NCBI GenBank assembly: GCA_041658955.1 | Contig: JBAZZE010000014.1 | Span: forward strand, 1 to 21,493 | Length of the DNA: 21,493 nt | Direction of reading: 5' to 3' | Origin: UBA2283 sp041658955 | GTDB taxonomy: Bacteria > Patescibacteriota > Microgenomatia > UBA12405 | Part shown: positions 7,736 to 13,818 of the stretch, in pieces | Position numbering within the stretch: position 1 is the stretch's first letter | Layout of the letters: each line of letters opens with the position of its first letter | Translations under genes and position numbers: made by a program | The notes under the pieces: model-generated | What the model was told of the DNA's origin: nothing | Database searches by the model: none | Seen by the model: the letters and a program-made list of their open reading frames with translations, nothing else

Positions 7736-8941
7736 CTAGAGCAATATTAGATAGCCGAGGAGTGTGGTAATTATTCCAATAACTGTCAGGGCTTGGATGG
7801 GGAATTCTACACCTGAGTTTGGTAACACTATCCGAGTTGGAGAGGGTCCTTCGGCAATATAGACAGGAGTTTCCGTAGGAATTGGAGTATCAGTTGGAGT
7901 ATTGGTAGGGATAATTACACCAGTAGGAGTATTGGTGGGGATTGGGGTTTCTGTCGGAGTTGGGGTGGAAGTTGGAGTTTCTGTTGGTGCTTGAGTCCCA
8001 GTTGGAGTCATAGTTGGAGTGGGAGTGTCTGTGGGCGTTTGAGTCGGAGTGGGAGTACGGGTGGGGGTTGGTGTTCTGGTTGGAGTTGGAGTTCGAGTGG
8101 GGGTTGGTGTTCTGGTTGGAGTTGGAGTACGGGTTGGAGTTGGAGTACGGGTTGGTGGTGGTGATGTTGGAGTATTTTTTGGTGGAGCAGGTGTGTTGGC
8201 GGCAGTACAACCACAATTTCCAGTATAAGACTTGAATCCTGAACCAGCCGTATCAACTTGGATTACTCCACAGAAACAGGTTGGCATCTGAGTGATGGCA
8301 ACACCACCAGTGGATAAGTCGCAGCTATTTGGGACTCCATTAGTGCTACCTGGGGAAGTTTTACAGTAGTACATTCCACCGACGCCATGTTGTGAAGACA
8401 AATTGTAGACAGCACAAAGTCCTTGAGCAGTATTACATTGAGATCCATCTGGTTGTCCTCGGTCAAAACAAACAGTAGTTCCGCCACAACTACACTTAAT
8501 GTTATATTGAGCATTACAAGTTCCAGTAATATAATTTGCACCTGTTTGAGCTGGTTCACCACATTTGTCTAATTGAGCTTGATTACAAGTTTTTGTGGCA
8601 CCACTAGTACAAAATCCACCGCAACCAGCACACCAAAATCCTCCACTGGCTTTACATTTTTCTGAGTCTGAAGCGGGGATGGTTTCATTTCCAGGAACTT
8701 TGGTAGGTTGTGGTTTTGCCGGACAAGCATCAGCGCATTCAGCATTACAACCACCACCTTTAGGATCGGCACAAAAACTTTTACCACAACTACAAGTACA
8801 TTTTGCCCAACAACTTCCAGCGGCCCGATTACGATTGTCTTGATTGAATTTTACAAGATACATAGTGCCCCCGAGTGAGAGCAACAGAAACACCACTGTC
8901 AATATTTGGTATCGCCAATAAAAAAACAATGATTGTTTCAC
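7736..8941 (-). CDS. Secreted Cys-rich protein on a Pro-Thr stalk with LPNSG tail (copy 1)
   Basis: This is a 401-residue predicted surface protein of unknown function and a paralogue of the 348-aa protein just downstream. It has an N-terminal hydrophobic segment (about 12-30) with KFNQDNRNRAAG after it, then a long extracytoplasmic part (44-245) with 26 cysteines, many as CxC or CxxC pairs, so it is probably disulfide-rich. A Pro-Thr stalk follows at 250-359 with six-residue RTPTPT repeats, then LPNSG at 373-377 and a final hydrophobic segment without a clear basic end. The start is GTG inside the stop of the upstream gene (GTGA overlap), so translation is coupled. The last 43 residues differ from those of the paralogue at only about four positions. 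I recognise no catalytic motif. Adhesin or pilus-associated stalk is a guess. Confidence 0.8.
   Translation of the reverse strand: MKQSLFFYWRYQILTVVFLLLSLGGTMYLVKFNQDNRNRAAGSCWAKCTCSCGKSFCADPKGGGCNAECADACPAKPQPTKVPGNETIPASDSEKCKASGGFWCAGCGGFCTSGATKTCNQAQLDKCGEPAQTGANYITGTCNAQYNIKCSCGGTTVCFDRGQPDGSQCNTAQGLCAVYNLSSQHGVGGMYYCKTSPGSTNGVPNSCDLSTGGVAITQMPTCFCGVIQVDTAGSGFKSYTGNCGCTAANTPAPPKNTPTSPPPTRTPTPTRTPTPTRTPTPTRTPTPTRTPTPTRTPTPTQTPTDTPTPTMTPTGTQAPTETPTSTPTPTETPIPTNTPTGVIIPTNTPTDTPIPTETPVYIAEGPSPTRIVLPNSGVEFPIQALTVIGIITTLLGYLILL
7865..8194 (-). repeat. Pro-Thr stalk-coding low-complexity region, copy 1
   Basis: This region codes residues 250-359 of the 401-aa protein. About six 18-base units encode RTPTPT, followed by the irregular TQTPTDTPTPTMTPTGTQAP segment that is also found in the 348-aa paralogue. 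The opposite strand gives spurious open frames for the same reason as copy 2. Confidence 0.85.
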
Positions 8942-10230
8942 AAAAGTAGTTTATACGAAATTAATATAAAAATGAAAGAGAAGAAAATTATTGAGACTGT
9001 GGGAATGTAATTTCCAGTAACTGGTGGTTTAACAGTAGTGCTTGGTCGAGCGACTCTTTCAGTGGGGACTGGGGTCTCAGTTGGGGCAATAGTGGGAACT
9101 ATTGTCGGTGCTAAAGTTGGGGTAATTGCTGAGCCAGATGCTTCAAAGGCTGGTCCACCATTGTCAGCAGCAAGGACAGTAAACTTTTTGGTGACAGTCT
9201 CCCATATTCCAGTAGCCCCGTTTTGAGACTTTACGGTAATAGTATGTTCACCGGGATCAAGATTTGATGGAGGTGACCAATGCCAAGTGCCAGTAGAATC
9301 AGTTATAGCCTCACCATTTATTGCCTGAGCTGAATGGATTTCGATGACGACTCGAGCATTTGCTGGCGCATTTCCAAAGAAGTCAGGGCGACTAATGTTA
9401 ATCATGTCGCCATCTTTGGGGTTAGTAATATCAATATTTTTTTGAGAAATGACCGGAGTTACAGATTGGAGTTGGCCAGTTTGAGGCGCTTCAGTAGGAA
9501 GTGGGCTAGCCGCTTCTAGTGAATTGACGCCAATGACTATATTTGGAACAGGATTATTTCTTCCAGTACTATTGACCACTTGAGTGGTGGCACCATCTTC
9601 AGCGATGACGATAATATCTTCATTAATAGGATCAATTGGTTGGACAAACCAGTTGTTTTTGGTGTCATTAAAAGTATTGGCTAATGAAATTGACCAGTTT
9701 CCGTTTGTGGTAACTATAGACGAAAGTGGGTATGCACCGGGGATATTTAAATAAACAATGGCATTTCCTGGAGTTTTACCATCTGGAGCAAATACCTTAC
9801 CCCAGGCCAAATTTGATGTTGGAGTAGTTGATGAGGGTGAGGAACCGGTAGTAAATTTGTAGGTACTATCGTTATAAGTATTTCCTCCAGAAATTAAGGA
9901 GAAATCATAGGATGTTTTTTCTTTTAATCTCTTGATTTCAAAATAGTGGACATGAGTGGCCAAATCCGGATTGTTAAGTGTCTCTAATTTTAGATCGGTA
10001 ATAGTTTGATTGTTAATATCGACCGTAGCTCGACAGGTTGAAGTGGTTACGAATGAAATATTGGCACTAATATGGGTCAGGTTGGTTATTTGAACATTTT
10101 GAGGGTTACAGCCGCCAGAAGCCTTTGATCCCAAAGTAACTTTTGAACCAGATAAATAGACTCCAGCAGCAATAGATACCAGAAGTAAGACCAATCCTAG
10201 AATAGTGGGGAATCTAAACTCTTTTTTCAT
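8938..10230 (-). CDS. Surface protein with fibronectin III-like and Ig-like domains
   Basis: This is a 430-residue predicted exported protein. It has an N-terminal hydrophobic segment (8-27). A fibronectin type III-like domain occupies about 42-127 (NVQITNLTHISANISF, then YKFTTGS). A beta-rich domain at about 140-235 starts AWGKVFAPDGKTPGNAIVYL, as in carboxypeptidase-regulatory-like or surface-layer folds. An Ig-like domain at about 265-352 ends in EHTITVKSQNGATG and KKFTVLA. A short Pro-Thr linker (369-403), PPVTG (402-406) and a C-terminal membrane segment (411-429) follow. Its ATG overlaps the stop of the small anchored protein (ATGA), and its TGA overlaps the next start. Position directly after PilN/PilO-like genes suggests a role at the cell surface or with a pilus. 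No enzyme motif is seen. Confidence 0.78.
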   Translation of the reverse strand: MKKEFRFPTILGLVLLLVSIAAGVYLSGSKVTLGSKASGGCNPQNVQITNLTHISANISFVTTSTCRATVDINNQTITDLKLETLNNPDLATHVHYFEIKRLKEKTSYDFSLISGGNTYNDSTYKFTTGSSPSSTTPTSNLAWGKVFAPDGKTPGNAIVYLNIPGAYPLSSIVTTNGNWSISLANTFNDTKNNWFVQPIDPINEDIIVIAEDGATTQVVNSTGRNNPVPNIVIGVNSLEAASPLPTEAPQTGQLQSVTPVISQKNIDITNPKDGDMINISRPDFFGNAPANARVVIEIHSAQAINGEAITDSTGTWHWSPPSNLDPGEHTITVKSQNGATGIWETVTKKFTVLAADNGGPAFEASGSAITPTLAPTIVPTIAPTETPVPTERVARPSTTVKPPVTGNYIPTVSIIFFSFIFILISYKLLL

Positions 10231-10484
10231 GGTGTTATAACTGGGAGGGTTTCTTCAGAGGGTGTTGGGGTAATAACGTAATTTATAGCTTGTCTTTTTT
10301 CGATTTCATCTAATGTAGAAATATCAAGATTTGGATCTATTGGTTTAATAATAACGCTTTGTTTGACCTCAGTGATCGGTTTCATCAAACTATCGTAGCT
10401 TTTTTGGACAATATAGAAAAAAGTAGACAAGAAAGTAAAAATGCTAAATATTAAAAAATAAGAGGATAGTTTACTTTTTTTCAT
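10227..10484 (-). CDS. Small membrane-anchored protein in the pilus-like cluster
   Basis: This is an 85-residue protein with a short basic start (MKKSK), one hydrophobic segment at about 6-26 and a soluble tail containing KPIDPNLDISTLDEIEKRQ and ending in a Pro-Thr stretch. I chose the ATG at 10484. A GTG at 10535 would place 17 extra residues without any hydrophobic or conserved pattern before it. This ATG lies 14 bases inside the PilO-like gene, in keeping with the other overlaps. By position it could stand where PilP sits in other type IV pilus operons, but I see no PilP sequence signature. The function is unknown. Confidence 0.65.
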   Translation of the reverse strand: MKKSKLSSYFLIFSIFTFLSTFFYIVQKSYDSLMKPITEVKQSVIIKPIDPNLDISTLDEIEKRQAINYVITPTPSEETLPVITP

Positions 10485-11127
10485 TGATAGGTGGCCAATA
10501 ATAAAAGATGGTGGAAAATCTAGTACTAACACCACCAGCGGTTGCGCTCGGGCTTGCTGAGCTATTATTTAATTCGGTAGCGTTTACAAAATTAAGAGCA
10601 CTAATGTAATCGGTGCGACGATTTTTAAGTATTTCTGTTGCAAAGCTCAGAGCGTTTGTAAAAGGTCCGTTGACACCGACGGAAACATTGTAGGCTTGGA
10701 TACCGGGATCTTCTTTAACCTCACCAGCATCTAAATTGAACGCCATAGATTCGGCCGAGACACCATACTTTTGGCCGATCTGCTGGATAATAGCTGAAGA
10801 TTCATAATAGTTTGGTTTGTCGGGAAGGCTTGAATTGACAACTTGGTATCTTTCTTGAACTTGAGAAAAAAGATCTTGAGCGGTGATTACTTTGTTTATT
10901 TTGTTGCGAAGCTCTTCCTTAAGAATTTTCTTTGATTCGATGTCACCCTTGAGAGCGGAGATGGTAATAATAGTCGGACGAAGAGCAAACAAAAGGAAAA
11001 AGGTAATTAAAATAAAAGTAGCGCCAATTTCGATCGACTTAATAAATTTTCGATTCTCCTGCTGTTTCTTAATATAGTCAAAAAGCGGTTTGGCTCGAGA
11101 AACTTGGGGGTTTAGGTTCAAACTCAT
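10471..11127 (-). CDS. PilO-like type IV pilus assembly protein
   Basis: This is a 218-residue bitopic membrane protein: short cytoplasmic start, one TM segment at about 34-51, a coiled-coil stretch (about 55-95, LKGDIESKKILKEELRNKI), then a periplasm-side alpha/beta domain with IQQIGQKYGVSAESMAF and a VSVGVNGPFTNALSFATEIL strand-helix pattern. This is the layout of PilO, which pairs with PilN to link the pilus motor to the outer parts of a type IV pilus or competence machine. It follows the PilN-like gene with an ATGA overlap. Sequence motifs in this family are weak, so the call rests on layout plus gene order. The C-terminal part has a Ser-Ala-rich insertion (NNSSASPSATAGG). Confidence 0.62.
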   Translation of the reverse strand: MSLNLNPQVSRAKPLFDYIKKQQENRKFIKSIEIGATFILITFFLLFALRPTIITISALKGDIESKKILKEELRNKINKVITAQDLFSQVQERYQVVNSSLPDKPNYYESSAIIQQIGQKYGVSAESMAFNLDAGEVKEDPGIQAYNVSVGVNGPFTNALSFATEILKNRRTDYISALNFVNATELNNSSASPSATAGGVSTRFSTIFYYWPPINEKK

Positions 11128-11687
11128 GACTTTTTAGAAAATACTAAAGATAAATTGATGTTGTATTTAGTGTCGTTGGGTTTTTTCTCAATTGTTCTAA
11201 TATCAACAGAGGAAATTTTAGGATTGGCGATAAGATTGGTTATAAAACTGACGATAGAAGACTCTTGATAGGCAGTGAGAGAAATTAGAGCAGTAACTTC
11301 GTTGCTCTGGGGATTGTGACTAATTAAAAGGCTACTAAAATTAATATCATCGGGAGTACTCTCGACTAAAGAAGATATTTTTGATTCGTATTCTGGTTGG
11401 TTGGAATAGAATTTTTTGATGACAGTTAGTTTCTTCTGTAGTTGAGCGTATTGAACTTCAAAATCAGAAGTACTATCGAGAATAGCTTTTTGCTGGCGGA
11501 CTATTTCCGAAAGATCAGAGTTGGTACGATCCAACCAAAACCGCGATAAAAAGGCGCAAATGACGATAAGTTCGGTGAAGACAATAACAAAGCGTCCAAC
11601 CGAAGTTAGCCAGCGAATTGCTCTTGCGGAAACTGAGTTTATATCCTCTTGATCTGGTAAAAAGGACATATCCTTTTTGACGGGCAT
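11124..11687 (-). CDS. PilN-like type IV pilus assembly protein
   Basis: This is a 187-residue bitopic protein. A short cytoplasmic N-terminus contains SFLPDQED, a possible equivalent of the INLLP segment by which PilN binds PilM. One TM segment lies at about 29-49, a coiled coil at about 55-95, and a small domain at the end with a ferredoxin-like pattern of strands (NEVTALISLTAYQESSIVSF, KYNINLSLVFSKK). The PilN-PilO order and ATGA coupling support the call. No PilM gene lies upstream: the preceding gene is murJ, 51 bases away. TATACT sits six bases before the ATG. A second ATG at 11669 begins MSFLPDQED and is the alternative start. Without profile comparison the family call is moderate. Confidence 0.6.
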   Translation of the reverse strand: MPVKKDMSFLPDQEDINSVSARAIRWLTSVGRFVIVFTELIVICAFLSRFWLDRTNSDLSEIVRQQKAILDSTSDFEVQYAQLQKKLTVIKKFYSNQPEYESKISSLVESTPDDINFSSLLISHNPQSNEVTALISLTAYQESSIVSFITNLIANPKISSVDIRTIEKKPNDTKYNINLSLVFSKKS

Positions 11688-11693
11688 ATAAAC

Positions 11694-11699
11694 AGTATA
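11694..11699 (-). promoter_or_regulatory. TATACT -10 six bases before the PilN-like start
   Basis: On the minus strand TATACT is followed by GTTTAT and then ATG. A transcript from this box would begin at or next to the start codon. No good -35 is seen at 16-18 bases. Confidence 0.42.
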
Positions 11700-11738
11700 T
11701 ATACATTTCCGGCAAATTAAAACACGAGGTAAATCAAA

Positions 11739-13349
11739 TTATTTCTTAAAAAAAGCGGTGAACTTACCAAAATAGTGACGGTAGTCATCAACTTCAGAAA
11801 TATTGAGAATTTTTGATGAGTAAAAATAAAACACCAGACTGATCATTACTGAAATTGAGGAGAGAATAATCAGGTTCAAAGTTCGAGTCGTATCCAAAAC
11901 AAACATGTCAAAAAAGCGCATACAGGCCCATGAAGTAAAGCCGAGTATGGCTGAGGCGATAATTATTTTGAAATAGTGGAAGAAAGTCTTTTCCCAACCA
12001 GCACCATCAACTATCCTGACAAAGGAGTAGAAGAGTCCGAAACATTGGGTTAAATTTCCTAGTGACGCGCTGATGGCCAGTCCTAAAATTCCTAGATCAG
12101 TATAGTTAACAAAAATAAAACTAGAGACTACATTAACTAATAGGGAGAAGAAAGAAATCTTAAGAGGTGTTTTGGTATCGTGAATGGCATAAAAAGCCCT
12201 AACCAAAATCTGAATGACTGCCTGACTAACAATTGCTGGAGTGAGATATGCCAATGTCTTAGCCGTCAATAGAGTGGCACTCCAAGGAAATTGTTTGGCA
12301 CCAAAGGCTATCCGAATAATGGCTAGACGATGGACGAGAACTAAAACGGTTATCGGTACAGCTATATAAAGACTCTGGGAAATAGTCTTTTTGACAGTAT
12401 TTCTAAAGATATCCATTTCGTTTCGAGCAATATTTTTAGATAGCATAGGAAGAGAAGCCTGACCGACTGTAGTGCCAAAAATACGACTAGGTAGGTACAT
12501 TAATTGCAATGCTAGATTTAGAAGAGAGATTGAACCAGCAGTAAGTGAACTTGCAAAAAACAAAGTTACCGTATTTTCTATTTCACCTAGACCCAAAGAA
12601 AGACTACGGGGAATCATCAGTCGAACAACTTCTTTGACACCTGCCAGCTTTGGCTGGATAGTAAATGAATACTTCACCCCTAGTGCCTTAGCCACAGGAA
12701 TCTGGATTAGAAGATGAAAAAAGGCACCGATAACACAACCAATAGCCACACCATAAATACCCATCGAGGGGACTAAGAAAAATATCGATAGAATTATAAA
12801 GATGTTGTAAACAATCGGAGAAAGAGCTGGGACTACGAAAACTTGGTGTACCTGGAGCATGCCCGTCAAGAAGTTGCTAATCAGGAAAAATATCTGGGCA
12901 ACCAAAAGTATTCGGGTCAGATTGGTCATCAGATCGATCTGTTCAACAGTAAAACCATGGGCGATAATTCCCGAAAGTGGTTTGGTGAATATTAGAACAG
13001 TAATTGAAGCGATAGTGAAGAAAATTAGCAGTAAGTTGATAACTGTTGAAGCGACTTCATAGGCCTTCTTTTCATCTTTATGAAGATAAGTACTAAAGAC
13101 AGGGATAAATGAAGCAGATAGAGCTCCCGTAACTAGTAGCTTAAAAATCAAGTCGGGGAGTCTGAAGGCGGCATTGTAGGCATCCAGTTCTAAAACACAG
13201 CAACTGAAAAAATGAGCATAGAGAAAGCGACTACGAAGAAACCCTAAAATGGCAGACAAGCCGAAAGTAATGGCCAAAACCAAACTAGCAGATAGGATGC
13301 TGTGTTGCTTTTTGGTACCGAGTGATTTAATTTGATCGTGGAAACCCAT
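11739..13349 (-). CDS. murJ: Lipid II flippase MurJ (MviN family)
   Basis: This is a 536-residue multi-pass MOP-superfamily protein with about 14 membrane segments. It moves lipid-linked peptidoglycan precursor across the cytoplasmic membrane. The N-terminal pattern GFLRSRFLYAHF ... LDAYNAAFRLPDLIFKLLVTGALSASFIPVFSTYL is diagnostic of MurJ, and the later LRILLVAQIFFLISNFLTGMLQ and FYAIHDTKTPLKI stretches also fit. Length is close to the family norm of about 510-530. It is the first gene of the minus-strand surface block and is divergent from rpsT. A TATAAT box lies six bases before the ATG with no Shine-Dalgarno sequence. Its position before pilus and glycosylation genes is consistent with a general cell-envelope operon. 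Confidence 0.95.
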   Translation of the reverse strand: MGFHDQIKSLGTKKQHSILSASLVLAITFGLSAILGFLRSRFLYAHFFSCCVLELDAYNAAFRLPDLIFKLLVTGALSASFIPVFSTYLHKDEKKAYEVASTVINLLLIFFTIASITVLIFTKPLSGIIAHGFTVEQIDLMTNLTRILLVAQIFFLISNFLTGMLQVHQVFVVPALSPIVYNIFIILSIFFLVPSMGIYGVAIGCVIGAFFHLLIQIPVAKALGVKYSFTIQPKLAGVKEVVRLMIPRSLSLGLGEIENTVTLFFASSLTAGSISLLNLALQLMYLPSRIFGTTVGQASLPMLSKNIARNEMDIFRNTVKKTISQSLYIAVPITVLVLVHRLAIIRIAFGAKQFPWSATLLTAKTLAYLTPAIVSQAVIQILVRAFYAIHDTKTPLKISFFSLLVNVVSSFIFVNYTDLGILGLAISASLGNLTQCFGLFYSFVRIVDGAGWEKTFFHYFKIIIASAILGFTSWACMRFFDMFVLDTTRTLNLIILSSISVMISLVFYFYSSKILNISEVDDYRHYFGKFTAFFKK

Positions 13350-13355
13350 ATCTGC

Positions 13356-13361
13356 ATTATA
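13356..13361 (-). promoter_or_regulatory. TATAAT -10 six bases before murJ
   Basis: The minus strand reads CATAATATAATGCAGAT directly before the murJ ATG. The exact TATAAT covers 13361-13356, so a transcript would start at about the A of the ATG. No TTGACA-like box is seen at the normal distance. The surrounding GCATTATATTATGC is close to a palindrome. Confidence 0.5.
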
Positions 13362-13382
13362 TTATGCTCGAGTGATAAATTC

Positions 13383-13411
13383 TTGTATTTAGAATGTTCA
13401 TCAGTTAGAAT
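13383..13411 (+). promoter_or_regulatory. Possible rpsT promoter
   Basis: TTGTAT (13383-13388) and TAGAAT (13406-13411) are 17 bases apart, and the -10 ends seven bases before the rpsT ATG. The -10 matches consensus at 5 of 6 positions and the -35 at 3 of 6. This again predicts an almost leaderless message. Confidence 0.45.
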
Positions 13412-13418
13412 ACTACTC

Positions 13419-13748
13419 ATGCCAATCAGCGCCTCATCTAAAAAATCACTGCGAAAATCGATTAAAAATCGAAAAGCCAACCTTATAATTAAGAACAAGT
13501 TCAAAGAACTGGTTAAGAAATTTTTAGGTCAACCAAATGCCGAGAATATGAAAGAAGCCCAATCAATTTTGGATAAGGCTCAAAAAAAGGGAATTTTACA
13601 CAAAAATAAAGTCTCCAGAATGAAATCACAACTAAGCAAAAAAATTGGTGGTGAAGGTGTCAAGAAAATAACTAAAAAAACAGCTAAGAAAGTCACCAAG
13701 AAAGTATCGAAGAAAACTGTCGTCAAGAAAGTAGCTAAGAAAATGTAA
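13419..13748 (+). CDS. rpsT: Small ribosomal subunit protein S20 (bS20) with Lys-rich tail
   Basis: This is a 109-residue basic protein. Residues 1-75 have the S20 pattern: MPISASSKKSLRKSIKNR, then KANLIIKNKFKELVKKF, NMKEAQSILDKAQKKGILHKN and KVSRMKSQLSK, the helices that bind 16S rRNA in the 30S body. The family usually ends at about 85-90 residues. Here a tail of about 28 residues (82-109) made of KKxxKK and AKKV-like steps resembles histone H1 tails. I chose the ATG at 13419 because it gives the usual N-terminus, and upstream codons in the frame add nothing recognisable. A possible promoter ends seven bases upstream, and a strong hairpin follows the stop. Confidence 0.9.
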   Translation: MPISASSKKSLRKSIKNRKANLIIKNKFKELVKKFLGQPNAENMKEAQSILDKAQKKGILHKNKVSRMKSQLSKKIGGEGVKKITKKTAKKVTKKVSKKTVVKKVAKKM

Positions 13749-13750
13749 TA

Positions 13751-13783
13751 GCCATAAGTTTGGATATTTCCAAATTTTATGGC
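13751..13783 (+). terminator. Hairpin between rpsT and metG
   Basis: Two nested inverted repeats form one stem: GCCATAA (13751-13757) with TTATGGC (13777-13783), and TTTGGA (13759-13764) with TCCAAA (13769-13774) around a TATT loop. The stem has 13 base pairs with one small bulge. It begins two bases after the rpsT stop. The following sequence is AT-rich but has no clean T run, so termination may be partial or the hairpin may instead protect the rpsT 3' end. Confidence 0.55.
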
Positions 13784-13818
13784 AGAATAAGTATATTTTA
13801 TATATTTAGCATTTTCGT

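Noticed and set aside
6769..8194. Possible CRISPR array because of many short direct repeats
   Set aside because: The periods are 18 and 42 bases, multiples of three, with no unique spacers, and they lie in frame within two Pro-Thr coding stalks.
8263..8787. Two minus-strand frames of 99 and 72 codons in the Cys-rich protein region
   Set aside because: They are alternative frames of the 401-aa gene. The Cys-rich frame continues unbroken from a signal segment to the LPNSG tail.
10485..10535. GTG-started extension of the small anchored protein
   Set aside because: It overlaps the PilO-like gene by more than 60 bases and adds a non-conserved stretch before a typical MKK signal-anchor start.
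13332..13418. N-terminal extension of S20
   Set aside because: The 29 extra codons run through the putative promoter and have no ribosomal protein pattern. The ATG at 13419 gives the normal S20 start.
13244..13504. 86-codon minus-strand frame spanning the murJ-rpsT gap
   Set aside because: It covers the start of murJ in another frame and most of the S20 start on the other strand. No family pattern is seen and both real genes are well supported.
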